Positions 11,389-20,719 of a stretch of DNA of 64,000 nt are shown here, piece by piece. The stretch's first letter is position 1. Every line of letters starts with the position of its first letter. The notes beneath the pieces were generated by a model. That model was not told the origin of the DNA. It saw only the letters and a list, made by a program, of their open reading frames with translations, and did not search any database. This DNA is from Larix kaempferi (taxonomy: Eukaryota > Streptophyta > Pinopsida > Pinales > Pinaceae). Position numbers and translations under genes: made by a program. Location: NCBI GenBank assembly GCA_027924585.1, contig BSBM01001937.1:548501-612500 (forward strand), in the 5' to 3' direction.

Positions 11389-12330
11389 CTACAGAATCTG
11401 AAGGAGTGGTTCCCCAGTAGCATCCTTGGTTTGCATTTTGGGCCACTGACGCCTTTGGAGTGTTAAGGAGGATTGCTTGGAAGGCTGTAGATGAAGAAGA
11501 ACCCTGTCAGCTGCATGGAAAATGCGCTCAGAACGGTGCTGATCGGCTTGTTGTTTCAGGCAAATTCTGGCCATGTGAAGATTGTCCTGCAGAATGAGAA
11601 GAATCTGATTACGGTTTCGAAGAACCGAGTCAATTTCCTGAACTGGGGAGTTGCTAAGGGTGTATGGAAGAAGAACTGGCAGTGTTTGTCCATAGACTGC
11701 TTCATATGGTGTCCTTTGAGATGTGGTATTGTACCACCAGAGTGCTGCTAGGAAATCCATAGAAATAGTTGGCCAAAGCTGTGTAGTGATGGGCAAGGGT
11801 ATGATCAATCCCGAAAGGAGTGTCGGTTCCCCCTTGTTGACTTGGAAAGTATCATCGTTAGCCACCAGCTGTTGAATTGTCATTTTTAGTCCCAGCCAAA
11901 AGAAGTTACATTGTTCCTGGTCATACATTTTGCAGAACCCAGAGTGCCCTGTTGATGAAGAAGCATGGAGATCATAGAAGAGATAGCCCTGTTGAACATA
12001 TGGCAACCAATTTGGAACAAGCAGAGAAAGAGCTGCAAGAGAAACTGGGTCATCAATTGTGCGAGAAGGAGCATCTTCCACCATATTGTCCTTACCCTTC
12101 TTGTAAGTGATCACATAGGGATAACCCATGAGTTGGATAACCCATTGTAGGTGTGTTGGGGAGGAGACCCATTGTTCCAGAAAATTTTCCAGACTCGGGA
12201 GATCAGTCTTGATGCAGAAATAATTACCTAATAGGTATGGCTACCACTTCTGTACTGCATGCAAAATAGCCATCATTTCCTGCTGAGAGGTAGATGTGGT
12301 TACATTCTTACCGGAAAGGTCTCTTGAAGG
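11389..12330 (-). pseudogene. RNase H and integrase remnant of the deleted gypsy
   Basis: On the minus strand the frame gives QQEMMAILHAVQKW, then a stop, then IGNYFCIKTDLPSLENFLEQ and VITYKKGKDNMVEDAPSR, which is the C-terminal half of a gypsy RNase H. It then gives the integrase zinc region (STGHSGFCKMY; the usual CxxC is replaced in VANDDTFQ), PLPITTQLWPTISMDFL, and jumps directly to ALWWYNTTSQRTPYEAVYG. The catalytic core between SMDF and WWYNT is deleted. The end (LTLQRRQWPKMQTKDATGEP) resembles the usual chromovirus-like integrase tail. Confidence 0.85.
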
Positions 12331-12420
12331 CAGCAAGCTCATTGGTTCAGCAAAGATACCTGCATATCTATCCAAGGAAGTAGTGGAGACTGTTGATGGG
12401 TGCATCTGAATGGAATTGAG

Positions 12421-12864
12421 CTAAGCGATGACACCATGTGAATTCTTCTTAAGGATTTTTTCCAGGCGATGTGAACTGATGATGCAGAGAGACCCTGGTT
12501 GTAAGCCCCGAAATTTGTGTTGTGCCCCATTGACGTTAAACTGTATCCAGAGTTCAGCAAAATCCCACAAGAGGGGGCCAAGTGTGCATAACCATTGAAC
12601 GCCCAAAACCACATCACATCCGCCTAAGGACAAGGAAAACATGTCGGAGCGTAGGTTATAATCTTCCATAGAGATACGCACATTGTGACACTTCCCCTTG
12701 CAAGGTAAGGTGCCCCCATTGGCAACCATGACTTCAAAGTTGGAGCAAGGATAAACAAAACAATCAGCCTGTTTGGCAATTCGAGGGTCAATGAAGTTAT
12801 GAGTGCTACCAGAATCAATGAGTATGGTAAGAGGGAGCTTCTTGAAGTATCCCCTGACCCGCAT
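12421..12864 (-). pseudogene. Aspartic protease of the deleted gypsy
   Basis: The motif TILIDSGSTHNFIDP lies near the start, followed by MEDYNLRSDMF and GCDVVLGVQWL, the usual retropepsin elements of plant gypsy pol. The frame is the same as gag upstream, separated by TAA at 12,868-12,870. Downstream the sequence passes into a shortened linker and then, near 12,330-12,350, straight into RNase H. The entire RT is absent. Confidence 0.85.
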
Positions 12865-12867
12865 TGT

Positions 12868-13296
12868 TTATGGGGTGGTGACGCCGGTTACAGCATGGAG
12901 AGAGATCTTGGGTGGGTCGTCCTGAGATGGGGTGTCAACAGGCGGGTGTTGTATGTCGACCGGATCATCTACTGTATCTGTAGCTTCTTCACCAAGTTCT
13001 AAGGCAGGCGGAGAATCCACATCCAAGATATAGAGCTTTTGTTGAACACATCTATGTCCCCAAGTGAATTTCTCATCACAATTATAGCAAAGCCCTTTTT
13101 CTCGGCGTGCCTGCATTTCTATTTCAGACAAATGCTTGATAGGAGTTGGTTGAGGAGCAGGCGTGATGGGAGGTCGTTGGGAACCCATATTTCTGAAGGG
13201 AACAAAGGTGGGTTTGGAGCGTTGTTGAGCTGTGATCTTGTCCTCGGCCAACTTAGCCAACCCTAGGACTTCCATCATTGTGTTGGGACAAAACAT
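12868..13296 (-). pseudogene. gag: Gag C-terminal part with zinc knuckle, deleted gypsy
   Basis: The zinc knuckle CYNCDEKFTWGHRC (C-X2-C-X6-GH-X2-C) is the form common in plant chromovirus-type gypsy elements. The upstream part FCPNTMMEVLGLAKLAEDKI is the conserved end of the capsid region. It lies in the same frame as 13,348-13,878, broken only by a TAG. Confidence 0.85.
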
Positions 13297-13347
13297 TTTG
13301 ACCTCTGAGCGGATTTCATCCTTGAGACCACTGATAAAACAACTCCT

Positions 13348-13878
13348 CTAGAATTCATTAGACAATCCTTCTGTGTGATTGGCTAGTTTCTCAAATTCCA
13401 TCTGATACTCTCTCACTGTGCCAATTTGGTGAAGTTTAGTGAGTGCTCCTGTGAAGTCGTCAAAAGCACTAGGACCAAATCGTGGCAAAATGAGTTGGCA
13501 AAAATCTGTCCAGTTTGGCTCGGGATGAGCTTTGATGTACCAACGGTACCATTGAAGGGATTCCTGTTCCAAATGAAAGGATGCAAGTGGAACTTTCTGA
13601 ACATCAAAAGTATTATGCAGATTGAAATATTGTTCTGCTCGGTATATCCATCCAGTCGGATCAGTACCATTGAAGCGAGGAAAATCAAGCTTCGGCCCAC
13701 GAAAATTGCTAGAAGCAGAGAACCTGGTGGCTACAAAATATTCTGGCTGTCTGGTATTGTTCATGGTTGAATGCTGAAGATGGAGGCTGAGAAATTTTTC
13801 ATCCAGATCTTGGAGTTTGGTTTGGATCGCTGCAAGTGCTTCCTCCATGGTGTGTGCTCCTGCACGGGTGACAACCAT
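13348..13878 (-). pseudogene. gag: Gag N-terminal and capsid part, deleted gypsy
   Basis: An ATG at 13,876-13,878 opens the frame. It shows a coiled-coil-like start (EEALAAIQTKLQDLDEKF) and the capsid signature FPRFNGTDPTGWIYRAEQYF, then ESLQWYRWY and FGPSAFDDFTGALTKLHQ. The TAG at 13,348-13,350 falls inside an otherwise continuing capsid sequence (RSCFISGLKDEI follows). Gag would have assembled the particle. Confidence 0.85.
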
Positions 13879-14793
13879 AACCAGTTTTTTTTTTTCTAGA
13901 TTGGAGCGGCTACGGCTTGGATTTTTTTTGACAGACTGGAGCGGTTACGGCTAAGAAGGAATCTGGAACAACGTCGAACGGCTGGATCTGGAATGACTTG
14001 CACAATGGATCTGAAACGGCGCAGCAATGATCGACAATAGTTCAGCTGAAAGTAGATATGGACCCCAGGTATGTGCGGCTTCCTAACATTTTAGGGTTTT
14101 CACTCGGCCACCAATGCTGTCTGACGGCTTGCGTATTGGGGCAATACCCCTCACTCCACGGCTCAGGTAAAACTGATAACCGCTTTGCCACAAACGACAG
14201 CTCTTGGTTTACCTCATGGGTGGGAACTAGTCAATCAGGTAGGGGTCGTTGCCCTTTTCGCTTGGCAGGTCCTCTCAATGGCTAGCTACTTCGGGGTTCC
14301 TGTGGTACTCCTCACAATGAGTTTTAGGGCTTATTCCCAAGTACTTCCCACAGTTAAGCGGATAGGGATTATTCCCAGATCCGAACCTGCAACAGAAAAA
14401 AATTTGGGCAGAAATTCCACCCAATGTTCAAAAAATGGATCTATATTGCTCAGAATCGCTATTATAGCATGTTTCCGAAACTGGAACAACCACTCTGCTT
14501 CTACCCATGAGAGCGGAATAGAAATCTGGGCACTCGGTCAAAAGATTTTCTCGCCGCAATTTCCGCGGCCGTCACCGAAATTCTGAAAAATATTTGATTT
14601 TAAATCCGCGATATCTCCACTTTTAGAACTCCAAATGAGATGATTGTTTTTTTGAAACTGCGTATTTTTGAAAGAGGAATTCAGATATGCAATCGGTGTC
14701 TTCTGATTTTGTATAAAAAGTTTCAGAAATTGATCTGAAAGTCACCTCCCAAAAAAAGAAGAAAAAAAATTTCCCACTTGTGCTAAGGAAAAT
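13879..14793 (-). other. Leader of the deleted gypsy element
   Basis: About 0.9 kb lie between the primer site and the gag ATG on the minus strand. I see no conserved protein here; the plus-strand open frames at 14,058-14,586 have no motifs. Confidence 0.6.
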
Positions 14794-14805
14794 GCTCTGA
14801 TACCA
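14794..14805 (-). other. Primer binding site, deleted gypsy
   Basis: The plus strand reads GCTCTGATACCA, so the minus strand reads TGGTATCAGAGC, complementary to the 3' end of initiator tRNA-Met. Two bases separate it from the LTR. Confidence 0.9.
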
Positions 14806-14807
14806 GA

Positions 14808-15192
14808 TGTGATGTACTTGCAATAATTAATTAATGCAAATACACGAGATATCAGAAATAATAGAACATAATCGTTTTTATATTGATCACGGGCCACTTC
14901 GAGGGGGCAACCTCCTTTTAGCAAGATCAATACAATTAACTTCACGGTGCCTTCAATGACCTCAACACACACTTATATACTAAGTCTATGCCCAATACTA
15001 TGAGTCAAAACCATGGGACATATAATACTACAGGATGACTTACAAAGCATATGCGTCCAATACTATGGGTCAATAATATGGGCTAATATAAACTACGGAT
15101 CAACAAATACTACGGGACGACTTACAAAGCATATGCGTCCAACAACAATATACTAACATAGTAAAGAGAAGGGTTGACATAGGTTCCTAACA
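14808..15192 (-). repeat. 5' LTR of the deleted gypsy element
   Basis: This is a 385-bp copy of 10,951-11,335 with scattered substitutions. It is bounded by TG and CA and followed by the duplicated ttacc. Confidence 0.92.
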
Positions 15193-15323
15193 TTACCACA
15201 TTCTCCACGGAGGAATAAAACATCTTCGGATATACAATAAATAGGGTCTCCATGGAGGAATGAAACATCTCCAGAATAATAAAGTACAAATATAATATTC
15301 TTAGAAGTTACAATATATCAACA
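15193..15323 (-). repeat. 3' LTR of the outer copia, inner part
   Basis: This resumes the LTR interrupted at 10,950 (ttacc is the duplicated target) and ends ATATATCAACA at 15,323. It aligns with 23,982-24,108. Confidence 0.9.
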
Positions 15324-16280
15324 CTCCCCCTTAACGAGAAGGATAGTATAACAACATCTGCAGGAGCAAGGAGTCATCAATTACATGATACATGGTACAC
15401 CTATAAATCATTGGAAGCTTTCTTCATACATCATCAGTAACTCAAATAGTTACTGGAACATCTTCAAGATCTTCAATACTGGAACATCAAAATCTTCAAT
15501 ACTGAGTCTTCATCTTCTGTAGCACTCGAACAGCTACAGTAACATCATCATCTAGATCTCTCAATCAACATCATCAACATCTGGATCCTCTCTATCAACA
15601 ACATCAACATCTAGATCCTCGATCAACAACATCAACATTTGGATCCTCTCGATCAACAACATCAACATCTGGACCCTCGATCAATAGCATCAACATCTGG
15701 ATTCTCTCGATCAACAACATCAACATCTGGATCCTCGATCAACAGCGTCATAGCAGCAGACCCTGCAACACACATGATCCAATTACGGGATGATCAATCC
15801 CTCTCACTTTAGGACATAAGTTCAAGGATGATAAAATCCTAACACGTACATTTTGAACCAAGGGTTCCGGGATGATGCAATCCCCTCACGTACGTTTTGG
15901 ACCAAGGGTTCCGGGATGATGCAATCCCCTCACGTACATTTTGAACCAAGGGTTCTGGGATGATGCAATCCCCTCACATACATTTTGAACCAAATGTTCA
16001 AGGATGATGTAGTCCTCTCACGTGCATTTTGAACCAAATGTTCAAGGATGATGCAGTCATCTCACGTGCATTTTGGACCAAAAGTCCAGGGATGATGCAT
16101 TCCTATCACGCACATTTTGAACTGAATGTTCAGGGATGATGCAGTCCTCTCACGTACATTTTGGACCAAAGGTCCAGGGACGATGTAGTCCTCTCACGTG
16201 CATTTTGGACCAAAGGTCTAGGGACAATGCAGTCCTATCATGTACATTTTGAACTGAATGTTTAGGGATGATGCAGTCCT
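15324..16280 (-). repeat. Tandem arrays in the 3' non-coding region of the outer copia
   Basis: Two arrays are present. At about 15,540-15,745 a unit of roughly 35 bp repeats (CAACATCTGGATCCTC, GATCAACAACAT). At about 15,840-16,280 a unit of roughly 57-60 bp repeats (GGGATGATGCAATCC, TCACGTACATTTTG, AACCAAGG). The second array is cut by the gag-only insertion and resumes at 19,196. Both lie between the pol remnant and the 3' LTR. Confidence 0.85.
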
Positions 16281-16993
16281 TGTGAAAATCCTCATAGCAG
16301 ATCTAAGATATGATGTATACCTCACAAGAGTAATTATGATTAAGCAGGAAAATAGAAGAAGAGTGAACAATACAGTATAATGAGAAACATAATAATATGG
16401 TACAGTAGAGCTCAGATAGAAGTAATAATACGTCACACACACTAATTAATTAATCACAGTATGGACAAATAAATAGTACAATGGTAGAGAGGATTCGAAT
16501 GCCTAAGGTGGCAATTTGAATTAGCCTCTCAGAGTGATCATAAGATCAATAGAGTGTCATCGTAACACAACTAGGTGTCCTCATGATCATCGGAGCGCAA
16601 CTGGAAGTCTTCATTATCATCAGTGGAGTCATCAATGCTCAAGTAACTGTCAACCATTAGTCAAACTAACTCTGGTAGGTGTAACTGACTATAATTGAGT
16701 GTAACTGAGTGTAACTAAGTGTAACTGAGTGTAACTGAGTGACAAATGGACTGGTAGGTGAAGAAGGGCGAGTTGCTCCCTAAAATCAAGGAAGAAGGGC
16801 GCATTAAGCAAATGGAGGGCTAAAAATGAATAGTGAGAAGCTCCTGGGGGCTGGCTAACTAAGGGCTAGGTGCTGGACTGATGACTGGGATGCATGCAAA
16901 ATGCATGCAAACCCTAAAGGTGCATGCATGACTGAAAATGTAAAGGATCAAAATATTGATGGGACTAGGATGGAGTATAGAAATATCCTAACA
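16281..16993 (-). repeat. 3' LTR of the gag-only element
   Basis: It is 713 bp, TGTGAAAATCC to ATCCTAACA on plus. It contains a run of TGTAACTGAG-type short repeats (about 16,675-16,745) that differs in copy number from the other LTR. Confidence 0.92.
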
Positions 16994-17226
16994 CCCCCCC
17001 TTAATCCATCTCGGGCCTTGGTAGCTAAGACCAAAGGTCACCCAATACAATGAATAATAACAATCAATAAACCAAGGAAGTGGGAAAATTTCATGGGAAA
17101 CATACCCCCTCCTCAAAAAAATAGACTGTAAGGCACACATAAAAAATAAATGCTCCAAACTCAAGCATGTGTGATGCTTGGTCATATGTCTGGAGGTATC
17201 TTCTTCTTGGGAAGAAGTGGATCATG

Positions 17227-18309
17227 CTAAAAAAGAATGTGCTTGTACTTTCTCTTCAGATCGAATGTGATGAGAACAAATCCAATAGTATGAGAATGAT
17301 CCTTGAACCTATGATTCGAATCAGCTGAGGTAGGATCAAATCTGTGAAAGTGCATATAGTCTTTTGTCTTCTCCTTCGAACCACCATGGGTGAGATTATG
17401 CCAAAAATAACTATTACATGTTTGCTTGAAATCAAAATCATATTTAAGACTTAAAAAACAGTTTCTTGAGATCTCCTTTGAACCAACAGGGGTGAGATCA
17501 AAACTATCATATGCATGAGAAATTATCCCAAGCAGTAATTGCTTAGAATCCAAATTAGATCCAAGACTTGAATCATGGTTTCTTGAGATATCCTTTGAAC
17601 CATGAGAGGTGAGATCAAAACCAGTAGATGCATGAGAAATTATCCCAAGCGAATGGCAATGGCCATTATCTTCAATGACCTTATGAAAGCATGGAATTAT
17701 GATCATATAGTAGTATAAAAGAGGCGATAGCTGGAGAGGAGCGAATGCATTACCTTCAAAAGTTGTTTTGACCTTTGAAATAATCATGTGATCATGATGC
17801 AAACCAACAGACTCTGGTGCAAGAGAGGATTTAGGACCTTCTGCAATATCTAGAGTGTGAGCTGGTACAGAAAGAGAAGAAAGTTTGAGCATGAGTGGAG
17901 AATCTGCAAGTTCTTTGTCAACAACTTCAATATGAGATGATATTGGTTCATGATCTGAGAGATCATCAAGAGGAGCGAATGAATCACTTTGCTTGCTTTT
18001 GAAGGGGTTTGGATCAAATCCTTCATTCTTTCTGCCAAATTTTTCCTCCAGGTGAGCCCATAGCTCTTTTGGAGTTTCAATATCAATAATGATTGGGAGC
18101 AATATGTAATCCGGCATAGTAAGCTTCATTCTTCCAATGTGCATGTCACCTTTATTCAACCATTTAATCTTTTTTGTAGAGGATTCAAACTCTCTTTCAA
18201 AATAACAATCAAAGAGATCATGGCTCTTTAAATATGCTATTATTTTTTGTTTCCATTCATCATAGTTGAATAGAGAAAGAGGAATGATTTCTTCTAATTC
18301 AGGATACAT
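17227..18309 (-). CDS. gag: Gag-like protein of the gag-only LTR element
   Basis: This intact 360-codon frame starts with ATG at 18,307-18,309. Its N-terminal 95 residues resemble copia-type Gag: FNYDEWKQKIIAYLKSHDLF, KGDMHIGRMKL, ETPKELWAHLEEKFGRKN. After that there is no recognisable capsid remainder, zinc knuckle or protease. Instead there is a serine- and histidine-rich tail with internal similarity, where LGIISHA followed by FDLT, GSKEISRN occurs about three times. A structural role in packaging the element RNA is inferred from position and N-terminal similarity only. An uninterrupted frame in a non-autonomous element hints at retained function, but recent birth is an alternative. Confidence 0.7.
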   Translation of the reverse strand: MYPELEEIIPLSLFNYDEWKQKIIAYLKSHDLFDCYFEREFESSTKKIKWLNKGDMHIGRMKLTMPDYILLPIIIDIETPKELWAHLEEKFGRKNEGFDPNPFKSKQSDSFAPLDDLSDHEPISSHIEVVDKELADSPLMLKLSSLSVPAHTLDIAEGPKSSLAPESVGLHHDHMIISKVKTTFEGNAFAPLQLSPLLYYYMIIIPCFHKVIEDNGHCHSLGIISHASTGFDLTSHGSKDISRNHDSSLGSNLDSKQLLLGIISHAYDSFDLTPVGSKEISRNCFLSLKYDFDFKQTCNSYFWHNLTHGGSKEKTKDYMHFHRFDPTSADSNHRFKDHSHTIGFVLITFDLKRKYKHILF

Positions 18310-18452
18310 TGAAGCTGTAGAAGACCTACAAAAACAATATAGAATAACTGCAACTGCTACTGCTGCAAAAATGCAGAAACTGCTGCACTTGAAATCTGGA
18401 TAATAACCTGCAAAAAACTCTCAAGAATGGAGATAAACAATACTCTCAACAT

Positions 18453-18464
18453 GCTCTGATACCA
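18453..18464 (-). other. Primer binding site, gag-only element
   Basis: The plus strand reads GCTCTGATACCA immediately before the LTR TG, complementary to initiator tRNA-Met on the minus strand. Confidence 0.9.
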
Positions 18465-19195
18465 TGTGAAAATCCTCATAGCAGATCTAAGATATGATGT
18501 ATACCTCACAAGAGTAATTATGATTAAGCAGGAAAATAGAAGAAGAGTGAACAATATAGTATAATGAGCAACAAAATAACATAGTACAGTAGAACTCAAA
18601 TAGAAGCAATAATACTTCACACACACTAATTAATTAATCATAGTATGGACAAATAAATAGTACAATGGTAGAGAGGATTCGAATGTCTAAGGTGGCAATT
18701 CGAATTAGCCTCTCAGAGTGATCATAAGATCAATAGAGTGTCATCGGAACACAACTAGGTGTCCTCATGATCATCAGAGCGCAACTGGAAGTCTTCATCA
18801 TCATCAGTGGAGTCATCAATGCTCAAGTAACTGTCAACCATTAGTCAAACTAACTCTTGTAGGTGTAACTGAGTGTAACTCAATGTAACTGACTGTAACT
18901 AAGTGTAACTGAGTGTAACTGAGTGACAACTGGATTGGTAGGTGAAGAAGGGCGAGTTGCTCCCTAAAATCAAGGAAGAAGGGCGCACTAAGCAACTGGA
19001 GGGCTAAAACTGAATAGTGAGAAGCTCCTGGGGGCTGGCTAACTGAGGGCTAGGTGCTGGACTGATGACTGGGATGCATGCAAAATGCATGCAAACCCTA
19101 GAATACATGAAAACCCTAAAGGTGCATGCATGACTAAAAATGTAAAGGATCAAAATACTAGTGGGACTAGGATGGAGTATAGGAATATCCTAACA
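18465..19195 (-). repeat. 5' LTR of the gag-only element
   Basis: It is 731 bp and matches 16,281-16,993 with a few substitutions. Extra length includes a second copy of a CCCTAGAATACATGAAAA segment near 19,095. Confidence 0.92.
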
Positions 19196-19690
19196 GTCCT
19201 ATCACGTTCATTTTGAACTAAACGTTCAGGGACGATGCAGTCCTATCACGTACATTTTGAACTAAACGTTCAGGGATGATGCAATCCTATCATGTCCACT
19301 AGGGACCACTTCTCGGAGACATATGTCTACGGATCAATTCAGGGACGGAAGTACGGGGATGATACAATCCCTCTCGTCCACTAGGGACCATTTCTCGGAG
19401 ACATATGTCTACGGATCAATTCAGAGACCGAATTCCATAGATGATACAATCCCTCCTCGTCCACTTAGACAAAGTGTAAGGACCATATATCGACCTCATC
19501 GTCGAAACCGATAACCTCATCATCGACCTCATCGTCGGAACAGGTAACCTCATCATCGACACAAGTGTCCACATCATCAATACAAGTATCCTCATCATCG
19601 ATACAAGTATCCACATAATCGAACTTACCGTCGATGTAGGAATTATCATCACCAACGACCATATGACTCCCCCTTTCAAGGAGGGTCCTT
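19196..19690 (-). repeat. Continuation of the outer copia's 3' tandem arrays
   Basis: The 57-60 bp array resumes at 19,196-19,290. It is followed by about 1.5 copies of an 85-bp unit (CTCGGAGACATATGTCTACGG) at 19,310-19,435 and a short CATCATCGA-rich array at 19,495-19,640. Confidence 0.8.
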
Positions 19691-19778
19691 CTGAACTACA
19701 CCAATCTTGTCTTGGAAATACTCAACTTTACTCGAGACATAGGTTTGGTCAATATATCAGCAACTTGTTCGTTAGTGC

Positions 19779-20351
19779 TCACATACTCGATCTTGATAGC
19801 TCCTTTTTGCACCATATCCCGTATATAAAATATCGGATCTCTATGTGCTTTGTCTTATCATGGAACACTGGATTCTCTTTCATCTTGATACAACTCTGGT
19901 TGTCACATAGGATCACAATGGGTTCCATATCTAAGTCAAACAATCCTAATAACATCTTTCGAAGCCATATCGCTTCACAACTAGCAGAGCAAGTAGCTAT
20001 ATATTCTACTTCAGCTGTGCTGAGAGCCACACTAGATTGCTTCCTCCTAATCCATGAGATCATGGAAGATCCCAGACAATAACATCCGCCCGATGTGCTC
20101 TTCATGTCTGATACACTTCCTGCCCAATCAACATCTATGTAGCCATACAATCTGAAGTCATGATCTCCAAGATAACATAGACCAAAGTCTATCGTACCCA
20201 TTAGGTACCTCATCAAATGCTTTGCAGCTATCAGGTGAACACACCTAGGTTCCACTAGATACTGACTCAAGGTGTTCACAGCAAAGCATATATTTGGCCT
20301 GGTGTTTTCCAGATACATCAATGACCCAATAATCTGTCTGTACAAAGTCAC
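19779..20351 (-). pseudogene. Copia RT thumb and RNase H remnant
   Basis: The frame reads YRQIIGSLMYLENTRPNICF, LYGYIDVDWAGS, KSTSGGCY, STAEVEYIA, LCDNQSC and HDKTKHIEIRYF, the C-terminal copia pol. The RNase H acidic residues (D of DVDW, E of AEVEY, D of LCDN) are kept. The natural C-terminus is lost after YGIWCKKEL. It is closely related to 61,119-61,991 and the C-terminus of the protein at 49,562-53,608. Confidence 0.9.
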
Positions 20352-20524
20352 ATCCAGTAACTCTGATGAGTCATTAACTTCAAGTTGGAATCCATGGGAG
20401 TGGCCATGGATTTTTCATTCCAACATATCAAATACTTTCCCTGGTTGAGAAAGATTCCTTCTGGGCCTTGCCACACTTCCAGACCTAGGAAGTAGTGTAT
20501 CAATCCGAGATCTTTCATCTCAAA

Positions 20525-20719
20525 TTATGTAGCTAGCTTCTTCTTGCTTTCCATGATTTGTTTCTCATTCCCAGTCAGAAAGAGATCATCCACATATAGT
20601 AATAGTATGACAGGTTCATCATCCATAACCTTAAGATAAAGGTTAGGATCAACTTTACTTTTGGTAAAGACCAAGCTTGTTAAGAAGCTACCAATTCTCC
20701 CTATGTGACTGAACATCAT
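20525..20719 (-). pseudogene. Copia RT palm fragment with YVDD
   Basis: A 64-codon fragment contains FTKSKVDPNLYLKV and [14 protein letters not shown], the catalytic RT motif. It is in a different frame from the following RNase H fragment, so a frameshift or small deletion lies between 20,351 and 20,525. Confidence 0.9.

Larger units (their letters stand above)
10951..15192 (-). mobile_element. Internally deleted Ty3/gypsy element
   Basis: Two 385-bp LTRs (10,951-11,335 and 14,808-15,192) flank an interior on the minus strand. The host LTR is duplicated as ttacc on both sides (10,946-10,950 and 15,193-15,197). The primer site complements initiator tRNA-Met (14,794-14,805), separated from the LTR by two bases, and the polypurine tract lies at 11,336-11,350. 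Gag, protease, part of RNase H and part of integrase remain in one frame. RT and the integrase core are missing. It therefore cannot move unaided. Confidence 0.93.
16281..19195 (-). mobile_element. Small non-autonomous LTR element carrying only a gag-like gene
   Basis: LTRs at 16,281-16,993 and 18,465-19,195 flank a 1.47-kb interior. The target is duplicated perfectly as gtcct (16,276-16,280 and 19,196-19,200), and the two flanks rejoin into one repeat unit of the outer element's array. The primer site is at 18,453-18,464 and a polypurine tract (ccccccctt on plus) is at 16,994. The only gene is a 360-codon frame with a copia-type Gag start. No protease, integrase or RT is present, so mobilisation would need another element's enzymes. 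Confidence 0.92.

Noticed and set aside
15540-16280. Possible CRISPR-like array (regular repeats)
   Set aside because: Units are contiguous minisatellite copies without unique spacers, inside a plant retrotransposon.
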